Positions 13,666-25,545 of a DNA stretch of 64,000 nucleotides are shown here, one piece after another. The notes beneath the pieces are model-generated. The model was given only the letters and a program-made list of their open reading frames with translations. It was not told where the DNA came from and did not search any database. The stretch is from Polytrichum commune (taxonomy: Eukaryota > Streptophyta > Polytrichopsida > Polytrichales > Polytrichaceae), in the NCBI GenBank assembly GCA_950295325.1, contig OX485804.1:62154533-62218532 (forward strand). The letters run 5' to 3'. The stretch's first letter is position 1. Every line of letters starts with the position of its first letter. Made by a program: the position numbers and the translations under genes.

Positions 13666-16079
13666 GTACCTTAATTTAGACCATCATTTATTTTTTGTTC
13701 CTTCCAAATGAAAATTTTCTAATGTGGATTTAACCTAAGTGGATTCCCAATTTCCTCCTCGAATCATTTTGTAAGGGCACAATTTCTACACTTCCTAAGA
13801 TCTTGCTTTCTAACTTAATTCTTGAGAAATCGCCGGAGAAGGAATTATCATATATGAGTGTACCTCTCATATTATTGTGGGTGTTATTGGGAGATCAATT
13901 AATATAGTAGGGGTTGGATATAATAATGCAAAAAATGGCACCCAAAGAAGACACGTCAACTAGCGATAACCAAGTAACAACTTTGTTATATAAAGTAAAC
14001 ATTTAGATAGCTCCTTCGGACCACATACATGTACATATTGTAGCCCACTTTTTGATAGGACTAAACCTAGGAAAACACTCGTGGAGGACTTAACACGTGA
14101 TTTTTTTTTTCTATCATCTAGATGTCTCATATAAGTTTTATTGAGACATTTTTGGGTATATTTTAGGTTATGTAAGACTTTAGTTAAGATTTCTTACATT
14201 AAAGGTAAAAGGTTTAAGAGCCTCTCAATCACAATACATGCATTTTGTGTTAATTAGTTAATGTCACATCATTTTACCCGAGCAATAGTTTGGCAATAAG
14301 TTTGTTTTAATAAGATCTTGTGTGGGGTGCAAGCATAGGCACAATCGTCAACAATTGTCTTGTAATAGCTATCCCATTTTTGTCTTTTTAGCAAAGTCAA
14401 GGGCACTTTGGTGTGGTAAATAATCTTGAGTTAATTAGTCTTCTTCATGTAACTTGAAAATGCAATGTAGTCGCCCTTCAAGGGTTTTCAATTCTCCTTG
14501 ATTAACTCTTAATCTAATTACGCTATCAGGCAATTGTCTTTACCTCATCAACGGTCACAAGTGTAAGTATCCATTGCATGGGACAATAGTCTAAACCACA
14601 ACTCAAGTTGGGGGGGGGGGGGGCATAGTCTTGGTTCATTTATGCCATCCTTTAATTTCAACACATAACCTCTTTTTAAGAATACATATTAGATTATTAG
14701 TTCACTGCTACTGGCCAAGTCTATTATTTGGTTGTGTGGATCAAAATAAGTGGAATAACATGTACTTGTGGTTATCATAATGCAAAGTATTATTTTGTAT
14801 TTGGGTATAAATTTGACACTTACTCAGTGTTCAACACCTAAAGGTCATAATTCCTTTCACTAGAGATTATATTCCCTTCACATACAATAGTCCTACCCAA
14901 CCACCCCTTCCCATGCAATAGTCTCGTCTAGCTGTCCTTTCTAGCCTACCAATGGTTGGGAATGTAGAATACAAAAAGGTTCCTAGTTATGGGAGTCCAT
15001 GGCCTTTTCCACCTATGAGTATAACTAATGGTGCACCTTTTTAATCAATTGCTCAACCTCTATAAGTTGAGTTGGATTGACACATTTTTACATCAACTAG
15101 AAAGGCAACAATCTTGTAGGATACTTTAATCTATTGTTCAAATTCTTTCACCCGCACGATTAACTCTCAACCTCTTATGAAAGTATAACCAAGTAGATTG
15201 ATATCCATGAACCACTCCTTCTATCTATCAAATTATAGATTTGACTAATCTCTCTCAAGGACTAATTGACGACATGGTTGTGTTATCCTAGGCTAAAGCA
15301 TTGACATTATTGAATTTTGCTATCAAAGCATCATTAACATAATTAAAGTAGGAGTGTGACTCTAGCATAAATTTCATATCACATGAGAGATCACTCAAAC
15401 CAGGGAATCGTTCCTTGATACAATCTTAATTCTACCTTCAAGTACATCATATCATGAAATAAAACAAGCAAATTAGCAAACCAATACAAATACTATGAGG
15501 GCGCTCCCACTTACTCAAACCTTAGACAATTGACTGGTAGAAATGAATCACATAAAGATTTCTACAAAGCAAGAGCAATGTCTAGTTCCTCATTTCAAAG
15601 AATTATTAATCATAAAGTTTCTTCAAAGACATGTTGTCACAAAGATATATATACTCAGTCATGAGGCAAACCAATTCAATTATGATCCATTTGTGAATCC
15701 AAGTAGAATGCAAATATGTGCAACCTAGTACACATACTTTGGATACTCTTTAATACATAAAACTCAAACAATGGTCTTACAAACATGAATCACTCATGGG
15801 GTACGAAAGGTAGAAGTCTAATTGCCCACCAACAAGACTACAATTCACACCACCCATAAAATTATGTCATAGTGTCTAAATTGCTATATATGAAGCTCAC
15901 CTAGAGGGAAAAGAAGAAGCCTTGGCGAGAGTCCCAACTTTAGAATTGTTAATATATACTTCTCAATGAGCACATGTAGATTTCAACCTACACCTCTTTT
16001 TATATGAGACTATGGTTTACGCTTACTACTTCTTGATATCAATAGCCTATTTAGACCTTATGAACTACATTTTCTAGTT
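13666..16079. other. Intergenic, no gene seen
   Basis: AT-rich DNA without a supported gene. A G14 tract lies at 14,610-14,623. Confidence 0.45.
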
Positions 16080-17190
16080 CACTTAAGGTCTTGTTCTCGT
16101 TTAAATCTTATTTGGGTTACCAAAATAAAATAAAATTCGCACCTCGAGTATAAAGGTATCCGGCTATTGCCGACACTAGACTGTTGGTTGTTAGATGTAG
16201 TTGCCTGCATGAGGCTCCCAACAAGTTGGCGAGATAGACCGTGTGATAACGATGGATGCCTCTCATGCATCCTAACTCTTGAACCAACACATGCATAGCA
16301 TCCACTGCCAACTTTATTGACCCTAACTCGAGCGTTTTCCACCATCCAAGTCCATTCTAAATCCTCCATATTCCGAATATATCCCATCACCCTCCACAAC
16401 AATATCCTCTTGTAATGCACAATTGATTTCTCTCTCCTTCACACGATGGTCAAGTGAAAATTGTTGTGCATTAAAGTACCTTATGTTTGACACCCTTGTG
16501 ATGGGGTCAAAATATACACTGGATATGTCTTGTGTTTGGATATCATGTGGGTTCATCATGATTCTCTAAGTGAATGCCGCCCAGTTCACATCCATTCGCA
16601 CGGACCTCAATGGGATCACCCATGTGGGATCCGGATACATTTGCCCACTATTGCACATGTGGTACAAAGTGCCGGAATAAAACACCCAAGTGCTTCTTCA
16701 TACAAACTCGTGCCATTGGTGGGCCCTTGCAAAATGTTGCTATGAGATAGAATCACACAATTGTTCAAACCCACCTTGCCAAACTTCGTGTACTCCATTT
16801 TGCCGTCATTCATGTCCTCTGCCGATACATTACAATGAACAAACTCAAAATGTTCCTCTCCATTGTCCTTCATACAATATCCAATCATGCCCTCAAAGTA
16901 TGCAAATCCTCATCCCTCAATTCTTGTATGAGGCAATATGACATGTTGGCGGACTCTCATCCCATCCCACCCCAAACAAACTTTGGATATTTTGTTTCAA
17001 CACCGGAAGACTAGCAAAATTCCCTTTCACCACCATTTGGAAATGCTTGTGGGTCAACGCCCCACCCCTTTCTATGGAACACAACCCAACAATACATTGC
17101 TCCTCTTTAAACCTCTTCAGTTTCACAAGGATTGCAATATCTACATCCATTTCTCCCACAACGATAGCCCCGAAGCCTCAATATAATTAA
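16080..17190 (-). pseudogene. Replitron-like HUH endonuclease transposase, decayed
   Basis: Read on the minus strand from 17,180 downwards, frames join into one Rep-like protein. An N-terminal GAIVVGEMDVDIAIL leads to SIERGGALTHKHFQMVV, whose HKH-x-Q is an HUH-type metal-binding motif II. After LGVGWDE-like residues and a frameshift follows GMIGYCMKDNGEEHFEF, whose YCMKD fits Rep motif III (YxxK, the nicking tyrosine with its lysine). Downstream, after another frame change, come YHMCNSGQMYPDPTWVIPL and RIMMNPHDIQTQDISSVYF. Replitrons are eukaryotic transposons that encode such single-tyrosine HUH nucleases. At least two frameshifts (about 16,900 and 16,730) and in-frame stops show an inactive copy. 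I see no helicase, and the ends are not defined. Assignment rests on motif order and remembered family resemblance, not on a search. Confidence 0.55.
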
Positions 17191-19592
17191 AACAAGCATG
17201 AGTTTGCTCTTGCCCTTGAGGCATCCTTGGAGGCATCACAAAAACTTACTACACATGGTATTGGATAGAGAGAATCTTCTTTAGGAATACACATGGTACT
17301 TGGATGCAAATGTTATAGGTCATGACAACAGTAAGGTACTTCACTCAACATTCTTTGGATCACCTAGCAACTTCATCTTTCTCCTCTTCATTGCTCAACT
17401 TCACTGGATTCATTTGCATGCTTAACCCCCATTTCTTCACATCAAATAATAAAATTTCAGCCTCAGTACATCTCCAAACATCAAGTGGTGATTGTGGACA
17501 TATTAAGTATAAATCCAATTAATATTCACTATTTCAACCCATCAACTTCACCATCCAACAGAAAAATTATACAAGTAAAATACTTTTTATTACCATACCT
17601 TCTAACAATCAAAATTAATCTTATACTACTCAGTTTTCCTTCTCTTCTTTCTCCCCCTTCTCTCCCTAGACAAAGTTTTTAGGGTCCTCTGTCAAATTGA
17701 AGTCTCCCTCCTTTTTAACTCCTCCGACAATCTCCAACTAATACTAACTACTAGGCCGGAATTTTTTTCTCCCAGAACCCCTATAAGGGATTTCCTCCAT
17801 GTGGCCACATTAAGTGTTCGGCAACGATTTCCAACTTTCCATGTCAACACTTCTAGATTGTTTGACTAATTTTTATTTAGACTTAATCGCCGCCAAATAT
17901 TAATGCAAACCTTTTTACCCAATACTTTATGTTTAACCTTAAAGGTAAAATATTTAACGTAATGGAGACTAAAATTTCAAAAGGAAGTAAAACCACACAA
18001 ATTATAACGAAAACCTCTCAAATGATCGGGAGATAAATACAGCGATGCGTATAAAAATACCACGAGTTTCACCTTGATTGCCAAATCGTGGGAACAAGAC
18101 TGGCAAAGTAATTCCACACACCATATTGATGGTATGGGTTCAAACCATTATGGGCTTGTTGACTGAATTGTGGGGCACGCGATTTGGTATTACTGGTGAG
18201 CAAGCAAGAAAAGTAAACCAATCTCCCAACTATCCCTACCGTGACAAGATAAAACCATGGTTTTAGCACAATTCTCACACTTTTGTCTAATTGCTTTACC
18301 AATCACACAACTCATGTTCTTAGCTTGTTAAATCCAACGCAAATAAATTCTCATGGTTATGCAACTCAAAGTGCAAAAATCAAACGCATAAATGAACATA
18401 GCCACAATTGTGTGGTCACCGCAAACACATGACGTCGCCATGGAAACTTACCTTCCCATGCACCGTGAACCGCCTTCCATGCCTACAATGGGCCACTTGT
18501 TGTTCAACCACCTTGGCAAACTTGATAAAGCTAATACCCTCCAGATAGGGCGAACCAACTTGTACATTGATTCCTTGGAGGCAAGGGTTTAGGCATCCAA
18601 CATGGAACGAGTGTATGGGTTGGTTCATCCAAATCAACACCCTCCCCCACCAGCCAATCCCATTCTTGGCCCTGTAGATTTATCCACATTTTTGTCTCCC
18701 GTCCCCCAATACACGTACAAATATCCAATATATTCAGCTGACATAAAAGCCTTGAAATTGTATGAAACCCGTGGGTTATTATTCTTGGTTGATTCGACAT
18801 CGTGATTAGCTTCAAATACCCCAAATTAGTGTACTCAAGGTCATTTGAGATGAATCAATAACATGCCTATAGGGGAGTCAAGTTATATTGTTGGATGGAT
18901 GGATGAGAGGGACATTTCGTATCCTGGGGGTGGATTTTTCATACCATGTACGAACTAATGTGAGTGTAGGAAGGGGTATTATTTGAGACATTATCATACA
19001 TGGTGTATATGAGGGAGAGGCATTGTTTTTTCTCTAGTGTGTACATTTAAAAAGGCTATTAAGAACTTTGAACGAAAGAAGAATGAACAAAAGAGGACCC
19101 TAAGGTTTAAAGGAATATTGATAATAGATGTGCTAGTTTCATCTAGTCTGTCTTATTTTATCCAAATGACGTGTGTTTAGGGTGTTACTACTATGAGTTA
19201 TATTCTATGGATGAAAAAAATGTTCAATGACTTTCTCATTGGAAAGTGAAAGTGGATTATATATGTAACAAGGCTCGTTTATTTTAGGATTTATCTTTTG
19301 TGTATGTAGTGTAGGCATTTATCATATTAAAATGGGAAGTTGAGTTTAAATACACGAGTCAATTTTCTAGCCTATTGTTATATGTAGACATTTATTTTTC
19401 TCTATAAGTGTCTATATAGAGGGGTTTTAATTTCGTAGTCACCCATGCATGTTAATTAGGTTTCCAATGAAGAGTCCACCCCTAGGGCTCGTAATACAAT
19501 AATTCCGTCTCTATGAAATTACCCATGCGGGTGTGTTGAAAACTTTGGGTGCTTGATTATGTAATGTGTGCACTTTGGAACTTGAGTATGTA
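17191..19592. other. Intergenic, possible element flank, no gene seen
   Basis: The part next to 17,190 would hold the N-terminus and upstream end of the replitron-like element, but no motif identifies it. Overlapping frames at 18,390-18,830 on both strands have no recognisable domain. Confidence 0.4.
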
Positions 19593-19940
19593 ATGTATAT
19601 GACCCTATTGTGAGCACTTCCAACTCCACATACAATTTCCAGATGTTGGATCATACCTTAAATTGTCTCATTTGGTTAGCGCTTGTGAATCACACATGTT
19701 ATCATTTCGAGTTTTGTAATCAAATTTGAGGTGCAAAAGTTATGATTATTCTTCCCTTCGAATGATCATAGCTTGAGTCGATTATTAGATCTATATTGAT
19801 GTTAAATGTTGTCCACATAGTCCAATCTCATCCTAATACATGTCTTTTTAGTATTTGTTCTTGACTACAAGGCTTGCTATGTACTATCAAGTGTAGGTGT
19901 CCATTTAAGAAGAGTGGCCACAAAATGTAATGTTGCTAAA
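19593..19940 (+). repeat. Dispersed repeat family A, copy
   Basis: Contains the family-A landmarks in order. These are 'cacttccaactccaca', 'ttgtctcatttggttagc', 'ttgtgaatcaca', 'gaggtgcaaaagttatga', 'agtccaatctcatcctaatacatgtcttttt' (in part) and 'aggcttgc.atgtac'. The same order occurs at 23,318-23,800. Confidence 0.6.
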
Positions 19941-19983
19941 ACCTCCACTTTAAATGTAAACCATATATAATGTCAACCATATG

Positions 19984-20002
19984 TATATATATATATATAT
20001 AT
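19984..20002. repeat. (TA)n microsatellite
   Basis: Pure alternating TA tract. A similar one is at 62,902-62,924. Confidence 0.8.
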
Positions 20003-20979
20003 AAACCCCTAAATGATTCTCGTAGACATTTGACACATGATTCCAAAGCACCAAAAATAAAAACCTTTTTGAAATGCTCATGTAGAAGTCATAATGATTC
20101 ACTTTATTTTGTTTTATTGATAGATGGCTCAAAACCAACACGAAAACTCAACATTGAGGTGGTGGACATTCATAAACTGAATATTGGGAAGGAATAAGCA
20201 TGTGTTGACAATTTGGTGTCAAAATACTAATTTTTTAAGGTGACACATGGGATTTGGTAAGGATTTCAACTAGTAGAAGCATGACACGTGACATCCTTCT
20301 CAAAATTTGAATTATTTTGTGTCAAACATGCTTATCACCTCTGGTATGTATTGAAGACTCGGACGTTTAACTTTGGCCAGAAAATGGCTATAGGAAAACG
20401 AATTCCATGACAACTTTTGAAGGCACTGTAAAATAATGCTCTCTAAAGTTTGACAAGGATCTCGTTTTTGTTTTTTTTAATCTTTTTTTATATAGACAAC
20501 CTTTTCTTGATCCTGTAGGAGGGGGAGATCCAATTTTATACCCACATACGTTACACCTTTTAGCCAAAGCCAACCGCCTCCCCCTTTATTTCACTAAAAT
20601 GAGGGGGGGGGGGGGGTTGACACTCCTTGGATACTCCTTAAACACTATACAAAATGTCAAGAGTAGGTCAAAACCCCTTACCAAACCACAAGTGTTTGAG
20701 AACCTTCAAGGATAGCTCTATTGTGCAAGACTTTAGGAGCATGTTGGTTTTAGTGCCATCTAACTTAACACCTACCTTAGTCTCCCCCGGGTCTTTAAAA
20801 AACGGGGTCGCACTTCAAAATTCTTCGACCTATGTAATTTGTAAGTGTGTCTCTCCTGAGTCCCTCACAAATTTGAGTCACAAATTGGGAAGTAAGGAGC
20901 TCCAGCGTCTATAACATTATATGGTACCATGAAGCCTTCATCTTCCTTCTTCCAATTCAATGACCGCTACACTGTTTTT

Positions 20980-21199
20980 GTCTAATTAGTGTGGGTGGGA
21001 AATTCATGTGGGTGGGTTGGAATTTAGTGTGGCCCACATCAATTTTATAGTACTTGCTTTGTCTTGAAGTGTCATCCAGCCATGCACACAAAGAAGTCCA
21101 CACTAAATTCTCACCATGAAAATTATAGTGAGACACTTCAAATGATAATCCAAAAATGGTGTGGGTAAGTAGGATTAGTGTGGCCCACGCTAATTAGAC
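20980..21199. repeat. MITE-like element with terminal inverted repeats
   Basis: Both ends read GTCTAATTAGYGTGGG inward, a 16-bp terminal inverted repeat with one difference, enclosing about 190 bp without coding capacity. Internal 'tagtgtggcccaca' strings sit near both ends as sub-terminal repeats. No clear target duplication was found. A G14 tract lies upstream at 20,603-20,616. Confidence 0.6.
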
Positions 21200-21316
21200 A
21201 CGACATTATAGTTACAGTAATCTCCCAATTGAGTATGCACCTTAAATTGGAGTTGTCAATGCGCATTGAGTCGGTAGGTGCGTACTTAACTCGTATCGCT
21301 TTCTAGACCCTCTGAT

Positions 21317-21631
21317 TTGATGAATCGCAACGGGAAATGGATGAAACCTAAGGCAACCCACTTGACTGAAACCCAACGATGTGGAATCGTTGTTGAATCC
21401 GAAAGTGCTACCGACTTCAAAGGCATTGAAGCTCTACAAAGAACTGTCCTTGACATCGATGACCAATTGCTTTGCGCTAATGTTCAAACGGAAGCTGAAG
21501 AAATGTATGATGAACTGCGACGATCGTTTGAGACGTTTCAACAAAACGTTAACAAACTGGCATTCAATGTCAAGCGTAAAGAATTCACACATTCACGGGA
21601 AATGACTCTACATGACATGTTCAAACAATAA
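21317..21631 (+). CDS. Unassigned ORF, 104 codons
   Basis: A clean plus-strand frame from ATG to TAA. It has charged, soluble composition and two helical, coiled-coil-prone stretches (for example EAEEMYDELRRSFETFQQNV). Its base composition is richer in GC than its neighbours and it has no in-frame stop, which sets it apart from surrounding shadow frames. I recognise no domain. It lies between a MITE at 20,980-21,199 and a family-B repeat at 21,724, so it may be a surviving piece of a mobile element or a retrogene fragment instead of a gene. Confidence 0.25.
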   Translation: MMNRNGKWMKPKATHLTETQRCGIVVESESATDFKGIEALQRTVLDIDDQLLCANVQTEAEEMYDELRRSFETFQQNVNKLAFNVKRKEFTHSREMTLHDMFKQ

Positions 21632-21723
21632 AGTATGAACCCTAATTCTTGTCGAAAAAGAAATTGCGCAGTTAACCGGGATGCGTACTTAAACGGGTGC
21701 ATACTTTAAGTGGGAGATTATTG

Positions 21724-21845
21724 TAGATGAACTAGTTGAGTTTGAGAAACAATCGGTTGAAGTTTAAGGCTTGAGGGTAAAGAATTACCCATCAATTTAG
21801 AGGAATTTAGAGAATATACCTCAAATTAATAAAGAAAACCGAAAC
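21724..21845 (+). repeat. Dispersed repeat family B, copy 1
   Basis: Shares a block of about 100 bp with 36,643-36,790, 37,384-37,480 and 62,793-62,895. The common order is 'gttgagtttgagaaa', 'cggttgaagttyaag', 'taattaccsatcatttagag' and 'gaatataccty'. Non-coding, ends unknown. Confidence 0.6.
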
Positions 21846-22094
21846 ATGTCAACGTATTACTGGTTTGGTCTTGGGAACACTTGGGGTCTTGACGGATGAT
21901 GCCCGAAAGTCTGCCCGAACACTGTTCCGTTCAATTCCAAGCTGCCCAAAATGGGAGAGAATTTTAGTTTATTGGCAAAATTCCACTTCAATGCTCCCTC
22001 CCTCCCACCCTCGCTCAGCTCGTGTCCTTTTGAGCTTGTGATAAGGTGCTTCCACTGTAGGCAGTTGACTTGAGTCTTGTGCCCGACTCTGGAT

Positions 22095-22275
22095 TGGCCC
22101 TTTTGTGGCCACTTCCAACTCCACAATCAATTTTGACCCTTGGATTGGATTGGCTTGGAAATCTAACCATCTACGGGCTCCCAAATTGCACACTACAAAG
22201 ATTGTCATTCTCAAAGCTCCAAGATCGGAGTTGAGGTGCAAAACATATAAGAGGTCCCAAGTGATCTCTCTTTCT
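22095..22275 (+). repeat. Dispersed repeat family A, copy
   Basis: Contains 'ggccacttccaactccaca', 'attgtcattctcaaagctcc' and 'ggagttgaggtgcaaaacatataagaggtc', matching the first half of the family-A unit. Confidence 0.55.
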
Positions 22276-23317
22276 TTTTCTCGTGAATCTACCCATGTGA
22301 CGAAAATTAACCCTAATAGAAAAGTTACTTTAGGGTTTGGTAAAATCTACATGACAAACGTCTACCGTAGATTGCTTCTATGAATCTATGGTCAAGAGAA
22401 CTTACCTAATACTACAATGTGTGAAGGAGAAGCCACGAGAGCTTTCTTTCGTAGTTTAAGCAATAGCGGTTGCTTACCCTAAGTAATCCCTAAGATTAGG
22501 TTAAGTAGTGAGTTCAAGTGGAAGGAGTGTGCAACTTGCCACAAAGTTTAGTCTCGTGTGGATCAAATGACTAAAGAATAGGTAGAATACTCGATGGCAG
22601 TATGTGTATTTGGTGACACAAAATGGTTGTTTATGTTGAACACGATTACGTGACATAGATAACGGTTGGGTTCTGTTGATATTTACCTTGTGTACGTTAC
22701 TAACCCTCTTTGTGGATTTGATTGGTGACATGGGCACAAGTGAGGCAATCCCTTCACTAATTTGGCAGCACTTTTAAGTTTTGTATCGCATCTTGTTTCT
22801 TCGAGCTTTTTGTATGTTGCTTAGGTATCCTATAAGATAATTTAGAATGCAAAGCATATGGTTTTAAGGCAAACACTTGAAGCTCTATTGATTCTTTCTT
22901 GCACACAATTTTGAATTTTGAACATGTAAACTTTGGATATTTAGCACAACACCTTACCTAAGCGTAAAGAGAGTAAAACCCTAATAGATTGATGATTGAG
23001 TTTGTAACTTTTTACTTTGAGGAGACAAACTTAAATGAGAAAAACACCAAGTTAGGGAAGATAATTAGACAAAGATTTTCCTTGTGGGATGGTCCCACCC
23101 ACCCTCCCGTGTATTGAAGGATACACAAATATGTAGGAGAATGAAATGGCCTATGAACAAGAGGATGTTCTAATAAGTAACTAAGCTTGAAAGTCAACAT
23201 AAAATTGCTCTCTCTCTCTCTCTCTCTCTCTACACATACACACATACATCTTCCCAAGATGATGTCTATATTTTATACACATATTGTGATAAGCAATTTC
23301 GGCACTTTGATCAAGTA
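22276..23317. other. Intergenic with (TC)n microsatellite
   Basis: No supported gene. A TC dinucleotide tract at 23,202-23,230 is the only distinct feature. Confidence 0.5.
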
Positions 23318-23800
23318 TGTGACCCTTTTGCAAGGACTTCAAACTCTACAAATAATCTTGACCAATGAATCAATACCGGAGATATTTTCATATGGTTAGC
23401 AATTGCGAATCATGGAGATTGCAATATCAACTTCATAATCGGAGTTGAGATGCAAAAGTTATAAGAGGCCAAGGTAAAAGATTCTTGTTCTTTGTGAGTG
23501 ATCCTCATATAGTTCCTCCCAAGTGTGTTAAGAATCGAACCTAAAATAATGTCTACATTTTGAGCATATACCTAGTCCAAACTCAATCATAATACATGTA
23601 TCTTTTTGATGATGTCCAATATGGAATACAAGCCATGCCACATACCATAAAATGTAGACTTCTCATTAAGAATAGTGACCAGATAAGGCCCACACATACC
23701 ATACTGCATAGCTTGACTAGAGTGAGCCACAATTATGGTGGACATCCAAGTTAAAATCTTGATTGGGGAGCATAATGTTCTCATGAATTTAGGTCCATGA
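23318..23800 (+). repeat. Dispersed repeat family A, longest copy
   Basis: Joins both halves of the family. The first half has 'cttcaaactctaca', 'ggttagcaattgcgaatca', 'agttgagatgcaaaagttataagaggcc' and 'attcttgttctttgtgagtg'. The second has 'tagtccaaactcaatcataatacatgtatctttttg', 'catgccacataccata' and 'aatagtgaccagataaggccca'. It serves as the reference for the shorter copies. A further diverged piece follows at 23,826-23,910. Confidence 0.6.
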
Positions 23801-24182
23801 AGAAAATTGTGAGAAGGCGTGTGGTCATATTGAGGGCAATTCCAACTTTACACACAATTATGGTTGTGATCGGCTCCCAATTGTGTTCACTATTGCACCT
23901 CAAATGATATCTATATTCTCAAGACATAGTCCAGACACATCGTGAACGGATCGCTCATCCAAAAGCAAAAAGGTTATTAGAACTTCTCATGTTTTTTCAT
24001 CCATGAAGACACGACATCATCCATCATCCTCATATTTTGTTCATGAGCTGATCAATTATGATTGGTAACCAACTTGAGTACATGGGTGACTTGCCGCTCC
24101 CGCAACTCATCATCCACTATGCTCTCATTGGTAATGTAGTTCGTAACACATGTCTTATTGGTGTCCATTTCTCATAATATTA

Positions 24183-24341
24183 TTAAGAGGTGTGCGTTCG
24201 TTCATGTGGGCCCTCATAATATAACCATGGGACGCCCCAACCTAGTGCAAGGGGACTCAGATTAAGTCCAATTATGCACTAGGTTGAGACACCCCATGGT
24301 TATATTCTCAAAGCCCACATAAATGAACGCAAACTGCTTAA
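24183..24341. repeat. Foldback repeat, family H, copy 2
   Basis: The left arm (ttaagaggtgtgcgttc, then tgggccctcataatataacc, then aacctagtgca) is the reverse complement of the right arm with about ten differences. The loop is only about 25 bp. The outer ends fall on TTAA. The arm sequence recurs at 8,520-8,630. A family-A fragment follows directly at 24,342-24,450. Confidence 0.65.
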
Positions 24342-24450
24342 CAATGTTATGCTTATCACAAGGCTTGCCATATACCACTCAAATGTGGGTGTCCGATCAA
24401 AAAGAGTGATTGCACAAGGCCCATCCATCTTCCCATAAGGTGCTACTTGG

Positions 24451-25234
24451 TTCATCTTTCTGATGCTAAACCTACAATTTTTCACGTGCGATTCGAATGG
24501 ACTGAACCAATACAAGAACGCCACATGGCAAAATGTGTCCAACACCAACCCACTATAAACCAAAGCATGAAGCACTCTACAAGAGTAGGGTATAGATTGC
24601 AATACCCCGTACGGGTATTGTGTTGTCCGACATGAAACAATTCTTTATTACAAAGGATGCTGCCACGTGTCGTAACCGCATTGGGCCAAGACCCTGCTAA
24701 ATCCAATGTGGAAATCAGCTTTCGGCATTCAAAGTGTTGAACCCGGCGTCACTCTAGCTAGTACACCAAAGCTTCGACTCTACAGGGATCATTGGCTTTG
24801 TCCTCAAAAAGAACGCTACCTTTCCATATAGATATTTGTATGATCCATACTAGATGACTTGGACGGAAGATGTGAACTTAGGACTCCCAACAGTCGTTTA
24901 CTTGGATATTTGTCGTCATTTGCCCCGGCCGCATGATACTACATCATAAGTAACACCTCATGCAAACCTGTATTTTAAGTTTGCTGTTTGGTCAGAGTGA
25001 GCTCTCGACATCCGTGTTCTTGATACCGCCAAAAGCTCTCAGGAAACAAGGAGGCGCAGTTGTTTTGATGGCGATCTAACTTATCATGGATAAAAGTTGG
25101 GGCGATTGATCTTTTGGTGTCGAATCGTGGTGTTCATATTCCAGACCCTATGGTGTGCAGGTGTTATTCGGTTACTTCCCTGACTCGGACACCTATACAA
25201 TACTTGGGTGGTGTGTGTGGTTAGGTGAGGATCG
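24451..25234. other. Intergenic, GC-richer, no gene seen
   Basis: Composition shifts to higher GC at about 24,600-25,230, but there is no long frame, priming-site motif or terminal repeat. It could be a remnant of an LTR, but this is not supported. Confidence 0.3.
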
Positions 25235-25545
25235 AAGAACAAACAAACAAACACCATAGAGACATATGTTTGAAAGAGAATGGATTGTCTTCAAGATTTA
25301 TAGATTATTTCACACTCAATAGTGAACACAATTAGGAAGACCTTTGTATTCGATTAAGGAATCGACAAACATGCACTTTTGATAATGATGGGCAACTAAT
25401 TCTCGGAGGCCCAAGTTTTTATATGGTTTCTTGGTTGAGGTTTCCGTCATGGGTCTCCTTGTGCAGCACGAATTTGAAGATGTAAATCTGATCAAGAGAA
25501 GATGGAGAACAAGGCAGACTAACCAAATGACACCCGCATGCATTA
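25235..25545 (+). repeat. Dispersed repeat family C, copy 2
   Basis: Second copy of the repeat at 13,340-13,665, in the same orientation and diverged by substitutions and indels. Confidence 0.55.

Noticed and set aside
24600-24620. Short palindrome caatacccc-gtac-gggtattg as an operator or terminator
   Set aside because: Arms of eight bases in a repeat-rich plant sequence are expected by chance and nothing nearby uses it.
24451-25234. Solo LTR
   Set aside because: GC-richer than its flanks but without matching TG...CA ends, a primer-binding site or target duplication that I could find.
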